The position numbers and the translations under genes were made by a program. DNA of 64,000 nt, from NCBI RefSeq assembly GCF_001282115.1, contig NZ_LJBR01000161.1, forward strand, positions 1 to 64,000, written 5' to 3'. This document shows, in pieces, positions 1 through 8,723 of the stretch. Each line of letters begins with the position of its first letter. Position 1 is the first letter of the stretch. The notes beneath the pieces are model-generated. The model did not search any database. It saw only the letters and a list, made by a program, of their open reading frames with translations, and had not been told where the DNA came from. Origin of the DNA: Streptomyces sp. NRRL B-24085 (GTDB taxonomy: Bacteria; Actinomycetota; Actinomycetes; Streptomycetales; Streptomycetaceae).

Positions 1-486
1 CCCCATGACAGTGCCAGCCCTACCCTCAACACCCCACCGACCAGCACCAATACCCAACCACCAGACCCACCCCACCGACTCTCACCACCACCGACCCCAA
101 ACCGAAAGATCGCAGCCCACGTTTGCTGAGGCCGCTCCGGACGGGCAGATCGCTGACCGGCGGTGTCTCACGGCCCGCCATCACCCGGGACGGCTGTGTG
201 GGGGTGCCGTACGGCGGGGAACGCGGAGGTTGTTCTGCCCCGGATGTTCGACCGCTACATCACGTTACGCGGGGGCATCGCCTCGATCCGCGCCCGCATT
301 CCCAGATTCCTGCCGGATGCGTTGTCCGAGGCCTGTCTTCGACGGTGCCGTCCCCCTGCCCGAGATGCCGGACGGTTCTCGGGCGATGGACGACCGGTCG
401 GCGCTGAAAGTGCGTATCACCGTCAGATTGCGGGGGCCGGCCGCACGGGTCTGGCTCCTCCCATGCCGAGTGGCGCCCTCGTGATG
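1..486. other. Left-edge stretch without a supportable gene
   Basis: Several overlapping open frames cross this stretch on both strands, but none shows a recognisable domain, a good ribosome binding site or a consistent composition. A Cys-containing frame near 220-300 hints at an old transposon or plasmid remnant, which I cannot name. The first 120 bases are unusually rich in C and A (repeated CCACC/CACC), like a non-coding spacer. Confidence 0.4.
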
Positions 487-1119
487 TCAGGCGGCGCGCT
501 TCACGTGGCGGACCAGCCACATCAGCAGGGCGTCCAGGTCGGCGGCGGCCGAGAGGACCCGGTCGACCGCCTCGGGAGTGTGCAGCCACTCCTCGCAGCC
601 GAGGGGACGAGCGGCGATCAGTGAACGGTGGCGCAGGAGGTTCGCACGGGAGTGGTCCGTCGGATAGCCGCGCGGGGGGCGTTTCATCACGTCCCCGGAG
701 ATGTCGTAGCCCTTCTTCCGCACGTCCTCGACGATGGCGGACAGTTCGCAACCGCTCCTCTCGGAGGCGACGGCTTCGCGGAACATGTCCACCTGGCCGG
801 GGTCGGGGTACCACCAGGCGCCTTGGATCCGCAGGCCGTCCAGGTCGAACCGGAGACCAATCTCGATCTTGCGGCCGAGTCGGATCACCGCGCCCTGGTG
901 CTGCCACCACCAGGAGTCGGTGCGGTAGTGCCAAACGGAGAAGTCCTCGTACCGAGGGTCGGTGTCCGCGACCTCGTTGAGCAGGGCGATCATCGGTTGC
1001 CGGACCATGCGTTCGCGGTCCGCGCGGTAGCGCTCGCGGGTCGCGTGGGTCGGTTCGCCCTGGAGCTGCCACAACACGTCCATGGCCTGCTCCGGCCAGC
1101 CGGTGAACTGTCCGCGCAT
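487..1119 (-). CDS. DUF2461 family protein
   Basis: A 210-residue protein of the DUF2461 family, whose function is not established. The match rests on the N-terminal Phe-x-Gly-Trp-Pro opening, an Arg-rich central region and the late block MKRPPRGYPTDH followed by RHRSLIAARPL and a C-terminal Leu/Trp helix, in the order and at the length usual for the family. No signal peptide or membrane segment is seen. It stands alone and points to the left edge; the next gene upstream on the same strand is 270 bp away, with a repeat motif between. The family's Arg-Asp-x-Arg-Phe block is less clear than usual, so this may be a divergent member. Confidence 0.7.
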   Translation of the reverse strand: MRGQFTGWPEQAMDVLWQLQGEPTHATRERYRADRERMVRQPMIALLNEVADTDPRYEDFSVWHYRTDSWWWQHQGAVIRLGRKIEIGLRFDLDGLRIQGAWWYPDPGQVDMFREAVASERSGCELSAIVEDVRKKGYDISGDVMKRPPRGYPTDHSRANLLRHRSLIAARPLGCEEWLHTPEAVDRVLSAAADLDALLMWLVRHVKRAA

Positions 1120-1250
1120 GCGCGCAGATTAGCTCACCCGTGGTCCGCGCGCGCCGAGAGTGAGACGGGCAGGGAGGCGTAACCCCAGACAAGGTGGGAG
1201 GTGCTGCGGCGGGGCTCACCGGCGAATTCGATGTGCCGTGTGGTTCTGCT

Positions 1251-1292
1251 CACGAAAATCGACAGCAGATGTTCAGAAATTTCGACAGCACC
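1251..1292. repeat. Copy of a TGCTGTCG-containing end motif
   Basis: On the minus strand this reads TGCTGTCGAAAT, then TGAACAT, then TGCTGTCG, then TTTTCG. It has the same arrangement as 2514-2555, next to the left inverted repeat of the ISL3-type element. Two TGCTGTCG boxes stand 23 bp apart in each copy. The two copies flank the 355-residue gene in the same orientation, which suggests a relic of a mobile-element end. I cannot assign the family. Confidence 0.45.
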
Positions 1293-1386
1293 CCGGCGCG
1301 CTTCTTGTTCGATAGAGGCCAGGCCCGAGCCCCGGCTTCTGGCCGCGGCAGCAGCCGACGCCGAGCGGTGGCGCCGGGCCACGGGG

Positions 1387-2454
1387 TCAGGACGTCCAGC
1401 AGGTGTAGGTGAACCAGGTCTGGACCTCGTCGGCGGACAGCACACGAGTCAGCTCGGCCGTCCCTGGGAGCATCGGGAAGAACCGGTCGGCGTTCCAACT
1501 GCGCGGGTACATCGGCTCGTCCAGCACGAGTAGGCGGCGCCCCTCCACAACGGGGATGTCGTCGGGCAGCCCCTCGTTCCAGATCCGCTCCCCGTCCGGG
1601 GCGAGGAGTTCGAAGGCCCCAGTCGCGACGGCCCCGGTGCGCCCCTGGGCGGGCTCGGGGTCCGTGGCCAGGCGGACGCTCTCCGCCGACGGTGCGGTGC
1701 CGGGCACGTGGCCGCCACCGACTAGGACGTGAGCGAGCAGCGTGTGCAACTGGAAGTTGTCCCCGATGCCGCCGATGCGCACTTCGAACCCGGTCCCGGT
1801 GGGCCGGTGCAACACCACCAGGGGCTCGTCGTCCAGGATCGCCAGAGCGTAGGCCAGGCACTTGAGGTCGTGCCGCTTTAGGGCCGCCAGGTCGCGGCAG
1901 GCGGGGAGGAGCGCGGATGCATGCCGACGGCGCACCTCGGCGCTGCGGCACAGCACGGCCAGCGCGGGCGGCTGCCACTGCTCGACCGAGCACCAGGCCA
2001 GCGCCAGCCGCAACGCCTCGAGCGCCTCGCCACCCAGCCGGGCCATCAGCGCGTCGTCGATGATCTTCTCGTCGGCGCCTGGCAGCTCCTCCCCGGCATC
2101 GCCGGCCGCGGCCCAGCGGCGGGCGAACTCCAGGGCATCCAGCAGGTCCCGATGGGTGCCGTCGAGGACCGGCTCCGCACACGCCGCCGGATCGGCACCA
2201 CGTTCCACGCAGAAGCCGGCCATCGTCGCCAGCATCGGGCGCGGACCGGTGGGCGGAAAGGCAGGAAGCAGCGCGGCCAACCGGGGTCCCACCGGCACGC
2301 ATTCGGTGCCCGTTGCCGACTGCAGGCCACTCATCGCCGCATTGAACGCACGCTCAGTGCGGCCACCGTCGCGAGCGGCCACTGCCTGCTCCAGCTCTGA
2401 CATGACGGCGGCCAGGTCCGCGGCCTTCTGCTTCCTTCTGAAGATCACCGGCAC
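1387..2454 (-). CDS. Hypothetical protein, 355 residues
   Basis: Not recognised. The protein begins with a basic run (RRKQK), then a helical region rich in Ala and Leu containing a Trp-Cys-Ser-Val-Glu-Gln-Trp segment near residue 155, and a beta-rich C-terminal half ending in FTYTCWTS. No signal peptide or transmembrane segment is evident, so a cytosolic location is likely. It is flanked on both sides by copies of the TGCTGTCG motif (1251-1292 and 2514-2555), which raises the possibility that it was carried in by a mobile element. The frame is open throughout with GC-rich third positions, which supports real coding. Confidence 0.6.
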   Translation of the reverse strand: MPVIFRRKQKAADLAAVMSELEQAVAARDGGRTERAFNAAMSGLQSATGTECVPVGPRLAALLPAFPPTGPRPMLATMAGFCVERGADPAACAEPVLDGTHRDLLDALEFARRWAAAGDAGEELPGADEKIIDDALMARLGGEALEALRLALAWCSVEQWQPPALAVLCRSAEVRRRHASALLPACRDLAALKRHDLKCLAYALAILDDEPLVVLHRPTGTGFEVRIGGIGDNFQLHTLLAHVLVGGGHVPGTAPSAESVRLATDPEPAQGRTGAVATGAFELLAPDGERIWNEGLPDDIPVVEGRRLLVLDEPMYPRSWNADRFFPMLPGTAELTRVLSADEVQTWFTYTCWTS

Positions 2455-2663
2455 ACCTTAGGCCTGACAGGTGTCATCAGGCCACCGTCGTTCGAAGATT
2501 CCGGACCGTTCCGTGCTGTCGAAACTGGTGAACATTTGCTGTCGGTTCTCGGTTCTGGCACAGATCTTGGGGAGCGGTCGCTGAGGGTGACGATGTCGTT
2601 CGATTGAACGGGTGGTCACGAGCCCGGCTGACCGACTCAGCACTTACCTCGTAGCCTCCGCGT

Positions 2664-3212
2664 ATGACTGCTGATCCGTTCCAGTGCCGCTGCGTCCTCT
2701 GCCATGACTACGGCGACAGGGACGAAGCGGACCGCATGGATCTGACGATCATCGAGAATGTGCAGCGGCACGGATGGCACGTCGTGATGGTTCCCGAGGA
2801 CGACATCGGTCCTGGATTCGCCTACACGATCGGCCTCGCACACACTCACGGCGCCCCTGAACTCGCCATGTTCGGACTCGACATCCACGCCATGCACCGC
2901 ATGCTCAACGGAGTTGGCGAGAAGTGCGCCACGGGCGCCGTACTGGCGGACAGCCAGAGGCACCCTGACGTTGTCGACGGTCACCACGTCGCGCTCAGAC
3001 ACGTTGACCTCCGCTGGTACAGGATCTTCTTCGGGCAGGCCATCGGGTTCTACCGGCGGCCTCCTTTCCCTGTGCTGCAAGTCGCGTGGTCCGACGCGGA
3101 TGACCGCTTCCACTGGGAAAAACAGGCCGAGGAACGGCATCGGGAGTCGCAGCCTCAGTTGTGGCTGCCGCCGAGTGAGCACCCTGTCGGGATCTGGACT
3201 ACCGAACTCTGA
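2664..3212 (+). CDS. DUF4262 domain protein
   Basis: A 182-residue protein of the DUF4262 family, whose biochemical role is unknown. The N-terminus has a Cys-x-Cys-x2-Cys cluster (residues 8-13), followed by IENVQRHGWHVVMV and the GFAYTIGLAHTHGAPEL block that typifies the family. The C-terminal part (QVAWSDADDRFHWE) also fits. The start is the ATG at 2664, with only a weak purine stretch upstream. It converges on the transposase remains, with about 40 bp between stop codons, and both lie between the same pair of inverted repeats. It is intact while its neighbour is broken, so it may be under separate selection. Confidence 0.75.
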   Translation: MTADPFQCRCVLCHDYGDRDEADRMDLTIIENVQRHGWHVVMVPEDDIGPGFAYTIGLAHTHGAPELAMFGLDIHAMHRMLNGVGEKCATGAVLADSQRHPDVVDGHHVALRHVDLRWYRIFFGQAIGFYRRPPFPVLQVAWSDADDRFHWEKQAEERHRESQPQLWLPPSEHPVGIWTTEL

Positions 3213-3253
3213 CTTCTGGCGCGCCGACCAGCGACAGACCGCCGTCACGGAAG

Positions 3254-4862
3254 CTACTGAAGCAAGATCATTGTGCGGAGCAGCTCGAATCCAGTCCGGC
3301 CGTAGAGCTGCCTCTTGATCTTCTTGATGCGGTTGACGGCACCCTCGATGCTGCCCGAGTTCCAGTCCAGGGTGAGGCCGGCTTTCACGGCGTCGAGGTC
3401 TCGGTGCAGGTGCAGTGCGAAGCCGGTGAGGCCGGGTAACTGGCTGGCGTCGACGGCGTCGATCCAGGTGGAGAGTGTTGAGCCGAGGCGGTTGGTGAGT
3501 ATCTCGCCGAAGCCGCGAACATGTTCGGCGGCCTTGCCCAGTTCGGGGCAACGGGCCAGGACGTCCTTCAGGGCGGCCCGGTCTTCCTCGGTCAGGGCCG
3601 TGGGGTGCCGGGTGAGCCAGCCGGTCACTTGCCGCACCGACGGCGGCCGCGGTGCCACGCCGGCCGGAGTCCTGCGGAGGGGTGCGATGTGGGCGCGGAC
3701 CATCTGGTAGGTGACGGGCGCGTTGGCTGCAATGAGTTCGCCGTGCAGTCGGGTGACGCTAGTGCATCCCTCGGCGAATCGCCGCTCGCGGTAGGGCTTG
3801 TAGGGATCCAGTCTGCTGGATCTGGGCAGACTGTCGCGGATGGTCCTGCCAGCGTGCGGCGTTCACGTACCGGAGCACGGTGTTGAGACCCCAGCCCAGG
3901 TGCCGGGCAATCGCCCGGCGTGAGTGACCTTGGGCGAGGAGCTCATGGACCAGGGCGTGTGCTGCCTTCTTCCGCTCGGCCCGCCGACCGACAGGCGCCG
4001 AATCGTCCAGCGACCGACCGTGGTGGGGACGGGTCGCGACTGGCAGCGTGCCGGTGGGCGACGGGTTGCGCAGGCACTCACGGTGGGCGGCGACGCATGT
4101 CTCAACGGCCCGGCCGAGGCCCTGCCACAGATGGAACCGGTCGGCTACCTGCAAAGCGTCCGGGGCACCGCGCCGGGCGCCGTCGGCATAGGCGCCCGCC
4201 CGGTCCCGGCAGATGATCTCCACGCCAGGGTAACGAGTCAGCCAGGCGGCCAGTGGCCCGGCTTCGCGGGTAGGGAGCACATCGACCACGCGATGGTCTT
4301 CGACGCTGGTCAAGACGGTGGAGTAGGTCTGGCCACGACGGATCGCGAAGTCGTCCACGCCCAGGACCGCGGTGTACTGAACCGTGGATCGGGCAACGTC
4401 ATGACCCTGCGTAACAAGGTCATCCGTCCCGCCCCGAAGCCCAACTGGGCGGCCAACCGAGCACCGGCCCGCCCAGCCAGCGCGAGCCCCACTCGCTCCA
4501 GGGCATGGTTGAGCCGAGCGGTGAACCGTGCGTACGGGACGGCGAGTCGGGAGAACGGCTCGGCGAACGTCCGGCGGGGACAGTCCGGCACTCCGCAGAT
4601 GAAACGCCGGACCGTCAACCGGATCACGAAGCCCTGTTCAGCGAGCGGAAGGTCCTTCAGCCTGCGCTGGTATCGGTCGTGGACTCGGTCCGAAAAGCGA
4701 TCACAGTCCGGACAAGCCGCCCCCACCGCGCGGGCCTCTCACCATCACCTCGACTGTGTCGAACGCGGCCGTAACCGCCTCGACTTCTACATCGTCGATC
4801 CCGTCGAACACCAGCGAGTCCAAGAACGGTGCATCGGTCTGCATGACCAGCACCATCACGGT
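3254..4862 (-). pseudogene. ISL3-family transposase, several frameshifts
   Basis: Reading right to left, consecutive frames give: an N-terminal piece (4726-4862) with DTVEVMVRG; a zinc-finger piece (4310-4726) with CPDC, RYQRRL and an RRTFAEPF block; a catalytic piece (3759-4358) starting MDDFAIRRGQTYSTVL and containing ICRDRAGAYADGA and VADRFHLW; and a C-terminal piece (3254-3703) ending DWNSGSIEGAVNRIKKIKRQ. All are hallmarks of ISL3 DDE transposases. At least three frame changes are needed to join them, so the enzyme is dead unless the sequence has errors. The first catalytic Asp lies in DDFA and the last Glu in GSIEG. Confidence 0.85.
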
Positions 4863-5020
4863 TGACAACCGACGACAGCAGCGGTCGACGAGTATCTGAG
4901 GGAGCGTCACTTCCGCTCATCGGACGACAAGGCGTACGCGGTCTCACGCGAACCCGTCTCCTCATAATCGAACAACGCGGTGACTCTCCGCGACCGCTCC
5001 CCAAGATCTGTGCCAGATCC

Positions 5021-5385
5021 GAGAAAGGGCAGGGCTTGTTCACCGGTTCGGGAGGCACCGGGGCGGTGTGAGGGTACCCCCGCAGCAGACCCTGACAGCT
5101 CCCAGGACGAACACCAACGCGCATCCTCCAAGCACTGCGCGAACACCGCGGCAACACCCCGAGCAACGGCTGACGATCACCTGCCCCACACCTCCCGACA
5201 AGAGGGACCAGCAAGCCGTGACAGACAATCCGCTCGCCCTCCCACCCGAGCAATGCCAGCGCCACGGGGACGCCCGCTCGCCAGGCGCCCCGATTGCCGA
5301 ACGCACCTCCTCGCCACCCGCCAGACCTTAAACCGACACCGTCTGCCCGTACGACGAGTAGGTGTAGGCAGGTTGGCCATCCGTG
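5021..5385. other. Spacer with no supportable gene
   Basis: Short overlapping frames are open on both strands but carry low-complexity Pro/Thr/Arg sequence with no domain. I see no convincing promoter, RNA gene or repeat here apart from the faint outward extension of the ISL3 inverted repeat at 5021-5045. Confidence 0.4.
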
Positions 5386-6474
5386 CTATCGGCCCACGAC
5401 CTGCTGCCGGCGCTCTCGGGACCGGTTCCAGCGCGGGCAGTAACCAGGGTTGTTCGGCACTGACGAGACGGCTGGCAAGGGGTAGGACGGGCTTGGTACC
5501 CACCTCCCGCGAGAGCGCCTGTGACCGCTTGGCACAGTCGGCGCACGCCGCGGTTCCGAGGGGGCGGCTCCACGAGCAGAGCCACGCACGCGCCGGCTGC
5601 CCCTCTTGCTGAGCAGTGAATCGAGAGCAGCAAGCTCCGGCCACTCTGAACCGTCGGGCCGCGCAGTCCGTCGCAGATGCCGTGCTGGAATGACAGTGCG
5701 CAAATCCCGCAACGCTCGCATCCGGCTGTTGCCGTCCATCACCCAAAATCCGATCCTCCCCATGCCCTCAGCAGCCGTGGCACCGACCCCCTGCGTCCCC
5801 AGGGCCTCCGGCCGGCCCTGCGAAGGCATCCACTCGGACAGCTTCCATCGGAAGTACTCGCTGTACTCGCTGCTTTCCGGCACGGCTCGCTTGACGTCCT
5901 GGATGTCAGGGAACGCCGCGTCAGTCTCTGTGTAGTCGAGGAAGCGGTAGGGCGTCCGCCGCCCTTTCCGTGGGCGCACCACCCTGAACCATGGGTTGGA
6001 CAGCGCGGTGGGAGCCGCTGCGCGCTTGGCGGGCTGCTCAGCCCGCGCACTGCGGTAGGCAGCCTGCTTGCACGCGTCGCTGCAGTACTTGCGCGTACGC
6101 CCGCGGGCCTTCTGCACGAAGGGCGGCGCGGTACAGCCGACACGCTGGCACCGATGGACAGGTACCTCTTTGACACCCTCCCAGACCAGGGCCGAGTGCT
6201 GCGGTCCCGTCCGGCTCAACAGCTCCTCACGCAGTTGAGGCCCGAACTCCGAGTCCCGCAGTCTGATCAGCAGGCTCCTGATGAGCTCCTGCAAGCCTTG
6301 TACCGTCCAACCGAACTGTCGGGCCATCTGAACGAGTGGCGCCCCGTGCAGATAGTCGAGCAGGAGCCGCCGTTCGGAGTCCCGCAACACCTTGCGCAGG
6401 GCACGCCCGAGGACGTCATCGCCGATCCGGCGGCTGACGGGGTCCTTGTCCGGCCAGTACTGTTCTCGCCTCAC
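5386..6474 (-). CDS. HTH and zinc-ribbon protein, possible regulator
   Basis: I start this gene at the GTG at 6474 because it overlaps the TGA of the upstream membrane-protein gene (GTGA), giving 362 residues; the open frame continues upstream without coding character. Residues 25-75 look like a sigma region-4 type helix-turn-helix (LLLDYLHGAPLVQMARQFGW). Residues 109-135 form a Cys4 site (C109, C114, C131, C135, the last two in RKYCSDACKQ), as in many streptomycete DNA-associated proteins. The middle has a GFWVMDGNSRMRAL segment. From about residue 280 the sequence becomes low-complexity Arg/Pro/Ser, so the natural stop may have been lost by a frameshift. Function is unknown; coupling suggests it works with the membrane protein. 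Confidence 0.5.
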   Translation of the reverse strand: MRREQYWPDKDPVSRRIGDDVLGRALRKVLRDSERRLLLDYLHGAPLVQMARQFGWTVQGLQELIRSLLIRLRDSEFGPQLREELLSRTGPQHSALVWEGVKEVPVHRCQRVGCTAPPFVQKARGRTRKYCSDACKQAAYRSARAEQPAKRAAAPTALSNPWFRVVRPRKGRRTPYRFLDYTETDAAFPDIQDVKRAVPESSEYSEYFRWKLSEWMPSQGRPEALGTQGVGATAAEGMGRIGFWVMDGNSRMRALRDLRTVIPARHLRRTARPDGSEWPELAALDSLLSKRGSRRVRGSARGAAPSEPRRAPTVPSGHRRSRGRWVPSPSYPLPAVSSVPNNPGYCPRWNRSRERRQQVVGR

Positions 6475-6794
6475 TGCGCTCCTCCCCCGCCCAGCTCCGT
6501 AACTGCCGTACTGTCCGGCGACGTCGCACCGTTGGAGAGCGCGGGATCGGCCACCGGCCCCTGCGGGCCTGCCCCCGGTCCCGCGCTGAGGCCAGCCTGC
6601 CCAACTCCCACCCGCAGCGACTTGAAGAGACCCAGAAGCGTCCGCCCGCTGCTGTCCAGCATGACCGGCAGATCTTCGAGCCGCGCACGGCGGATAGCCA
6701 ACGCAGCCAGAACGGCGTGGGCGACAAGCGCGGCCAGACAGACCAGGGCGAGCAACCCCACCACCGCCACAACTGCCCACGGGACGTCAGACAT
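6471..6794 (-). CDS. Small membrane protein
   Basis: A 107-residue protein starting at the ATG at 6794, with GAAGGAG well placed upstream; a longer open frame exists but lacks such a site. Residues 5-35 (PWAVVAVVGLLALVCLAALVAHAVLAAL in pieces) form one strong transmembrane helix, followed by a basic RRARLE stretch and a Gly/Pro/Ala-rich cytoplasmic tail. The stop overlaps the GTG of the HTH/zinc-ribbon gene, so the two are translationally coupled. Two strong hairpins lie directly upstream (6821-6862 and 6873-6897). Function unknown. Confidence 0.65.
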   Translation of the reverse strand: MSDVPWAVVAVVGLLALVCLAALVAHAVLAALAIRRARLEDLPVMLDSSGRTLLGLFKSLRVGVGQAGLSAGPGAGPQGPVADPALSNGATSPDSTAVTELGGGGAQ

Positions 6795-6820
6795 CAGCTT
6801 CGCTCCTTCGAGACTGGAAA

Positions 6821-6862
6821 CGCCGATGGCCCCGACGCGTCTTCGCGTCGGGGCCATCGGCG
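6821..6862 (-). promoter_or_regulatory. Perfect 19-bp hairpin upstream of the membrane-protein gene
   Basis: CGCCGATGGCCCCGACGCG at 6821-6839 pairs perfectly with 6844-6862 around a 4-base loop. It lies 26 bp upstream of the start codon at 6794 on the minus strand, without a following T run on that side. It could act as a processing or attenuation structure in the leader of the two-gene operon, or as a terminator for transcription arriving from the right. Confidence 0.5.
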
Positions 6863-6871
6863 TGGGGCATG

Positions 6872-6897
6872 AAAAACCCGCCGGAGAAGGCGGGGCC
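6872..6897 (-). terminator. Intrinsic terminator on the minus strand
   Basis: Read on the minus strand, a CCCCGCC...GGCGGG stem is followed directly by TTTTTC, a classical intrinsic terminator. It would stop transcription coming from the IS5-type transposase before the small membrane-protein gene, or act as an attenuator together with the hairpin at 6821-6862. Confidence 0.6.
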
Positions 6898-7121
6898 GTC
6901 TGGTGCAGGCACATGTGTGCCACCACCAAGGCGAGCATAGCCACGTACAGCCCGAGCAAGACCGTTTCCCGGCATCGAAACCGCGTTTCCGCAGCTCAGA
7001 GACGAGATAACCAGGAAGGATCTCCAGCAGGGCAAGAGAGCATTTCGTAACAACGCCTACCGGCCGCCGACTGCGGGACCCTCGCTCCGTCCTGCCAGGC
7101 ACCGAGACGACACCCGACTAA

Positions 7122-8163
7122 CGACCTCGTGCACGGTTGGCGGTGGCACGTCGAGGTGTGTGGCGTGGTCGGTGTTCACGCTCGAAAGCCATGGCCAAGG
7201 GTGGCGGTCTGCTGGTGTGAGAGCAGTGCGGCGACGGCTTGGACGATGTCACTCATGTGCTCGCGACGGCCAAGGTGCCGGGCGAGAGCCCGCCAGTTCT
7301 TGAGGTGTGCGATGCCGTGCTCGACCCGGATGCGTCGTGAGGAGTGTGCCTTGCGTTGCTGCTCGTGCCTTTCCTCGTACCAGGCTGGAGCGTTCTTCTT
7401 GAACTTGCGATGTGGTGGCGTCAGCACGCGCCCGCCGGTCTGCGCGCCCATGCCCTGATAGCCGGCGTCCGCGAGGATCTCCAGGAACGGGCCGTGGGCC
7501 AGGAGCTGGGCCAGTCCCAACTGGCGGGCCTGGGTGATGTCGGCGCAACTGTCGGGCCGGACCGGGCTGCAGAACAGTACGCGCCCCTCGGCGTCCGTGA
7601 CGACCATGGACTTCACGGCGTTCTGTTTGGTCTTGCCGGAGACGAATTTGTCCCGGTCCTTGCGTCCGGTGGCCGGGCGTCGCACGCGGACCTCCGTGCC
7701 GTCGATGATGCCGGTCCCGCCAGCGCCCAAGTACTCGATGACCTCGGCGAGAGTGCGTAGCCGGATGCCCCGGGCGACGGTGCAGCCCCGTTGCGCCAGC
7801 AGGGGCCGTACCTCGCCGATGGCGCGGGTGCTGGTGGAGCGGTCCACGCCGAACCAGCAGGCCAGCACGTCGTGTGTGGTGCCGTGGCGCAGACTCACCA
7901 GCGTGGCCAACAGCCGATCGATGAAGACGAACTTGTGCTTCGCCCCGGCTCCTACCGCCCGCTGCCGTGGCCGAGCGGTAAGACGAGCCTGATGCAGCTC
8001 GTGCCACAACGGCCCTACCTCAGCGACGAGTTCAGCGATCACCGTCGGCGACAACCCAGTGACCCGGTACTCCGCCACGATCAATTCACGCGCCCCTGCC
8101 CCCACCATGCCCGTTCAACGAGCTACCTGGGCTTCGAGCCACCGCCAATCGTGCACGAGCTCG
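7122..8163 (-). mobile_element. IS5-type insertion sequence, intact, TAA target duplication
   Basis: The left end CGACCTCGTGCACGGTTGG and the right end read inward, CGAGCTCGTGCACGATTGG, match at all but two positions and both continue CGGTGGC. The bases TAA flank both ends (7119-7121 and 8164-8166), fitting the 3-bp TNA duplication of the IS1031 group of the IS5 family. The element is 1042 bp and holds a single complete transposase gene. Good ends, a target duplication and an open frame suggest recent insertion. Confidence 0.85.
7176..8108 (-). CDS. IS5-type transposase (DDE_4 superfamily)
   Basis: A 310-residue transposase. The N-terminal third is helical (LSPTVIAELVAEVGPLW) and contains the HTH region with THDVLACWFGVDRSTSTRAI. 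The catalytic core shows the first Asp in GIIDGTEVRV, the second in ILADAGYQGM and the Glu in RRIRVEHGIAHLKNW, so the DDE triad is complete. It fills the IS5-type element between matched ends with a TAA target duplication. No frameshift is needed, unlike the other IS5-type copy at 21.8 kb. The start chosen is the first in-frame start; an internal one is possible. Confidence 0.85.
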   Translation of the reverse strand: MVGAGARELIVAEYRVTGLSPTVIAELVAEVGPLWHELHQARLTARPRQRAVGAGAKHKFVFIDRLLATLVSLRHGTTHDVLACWFGVDRSTSTRAIGEVRPLLAQRGCTVARGIRLRTLAEVIEYLGAGGTGIIDGTEVRVRRPATGRKDRDKFVSGKTKQNAVKSMVVTDAEGRVLFCSPVRPDSCADITQARQLGLAQLLAHGPFLEILADAGYQGMGAQTGGRVLTPPHRKFKKNAPAWYEERHEQQRKAHSSRRIRVEHGIAHLKNWRALARHLGRREHMSDIVQAVAALLSHQQTATLGHGFRA

Positions 8164-8387
8164 TAAGCCGCTGATATAGCCAAGCAACCCGGTGATTTTG
8201 ATCCAACTTCCTCAACATTCCAGCATTGAGAGGGCTCGACAGATGGAACTAGACCCGCAACAAGCGCTACGTCGATGAAGTTGATCCGGGACATGCCTGT
8301 GGCTCCGGGTGCATCCGGAGCCACAGGAATGTCGCTGCTTGGCGGGTTAAACACGCAACCATCTGCGATACACGCCAAGCAAACTCG

Positions 8388-8708
8388 CTACATGAAACGC
8401 TGAATAAGACGTCGAGCCATTTCGTGCCGATAATCAATCGCAATTTGAAGTGGACCGCCGACGTTACGGCCGTGGATTTTCGGCGACGCACCATAAGCCA
8501 ACAGCACGGCAAGTAGTCCGATGCCCATCCGCCCGCCACCCTGTGCAGCAACATCTGCCTCATAATCGACGGCATGCTCAAGCAAGGTTAGACCACAGCA
8601 CTCTTCATTCGGATTGGCGCCAGAGTCGAGATGCCGGGCTAGGGCTTCCAGGTCGCCGTCCTCAATTGCCTGGTGGGCAGGCGTCCAGAGGTTCTCAATT
8701 TCAGTCAC
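8388..8708 (-). CDS. Small ankyrin-repeat protein, possible immunity protein
   Basis: A 106-residue protein with ankyrin-type repeats: AHQAIEDGDLEALARHLDSGANPNE near residues 12-36, then a degenerate repeat, then LLAVLLAYGASPKIHGRNVGGPLQIAIDYRHEMARRLI. The GC content is lower than in the neighbours, as is usual for immunity genes. It is on the same strand as and downstream of the RHS toxin gene, separated by 650 bp of damaged small ORFs. Ankyrin proteins are a known class of immunity proteins in polymorphic toxin loci. That role is inferred from position only; it could equally be a general protein-binding factor. No signal peptide. Confidence 0.6.
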   Translation of the reverse strand: MTEIENLWTPAHQAIEDGDLEALARHLDSGANPNEECCGLTLLEHAVDYEADVAAQGGGRMGIGLLAVLLAYGASPKIHGRNVGGPLQIAIDYRHEMARRLIQRFM

Positions 8709-8723
8709 ACACCAAAGTGTACA

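Larger units (their letters stand above)
2551..5020. mobile_element. ISL3-type element, decayed, with a passenger gene
   Basis: The ends match as inverted repeats. The left end at 2551 starts GGTTCTGGCACAG and continues ATCTTGGGGAGCGGTCGC; the right end, read inward from 5020, starts GGATCTGGCACAG and continues identically. Weaker similarity continues outside these points (CTGGTGAACA against CCGGTGAACA), so the true ends may lie up to 30 bp further out; no 8-bp target duplication is visible at 2551/5020. Inside lie a frameshifted ISL3 transposase on the minus strand and an intact DUF4262 gene on the plus strand. Whether the DUF4262 gene is a true passenger or sits between ends of different age cannot be decided from one copy. 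Confidence 0.65.

Noticed and set aside
5068..5331. 87-residue plus-strand and 88-residue minus-strand frames
   Set aside because: Low-complexity Pro/Thr/Arg sequence, overlapping on both strands, no ribosome binding site or domain.
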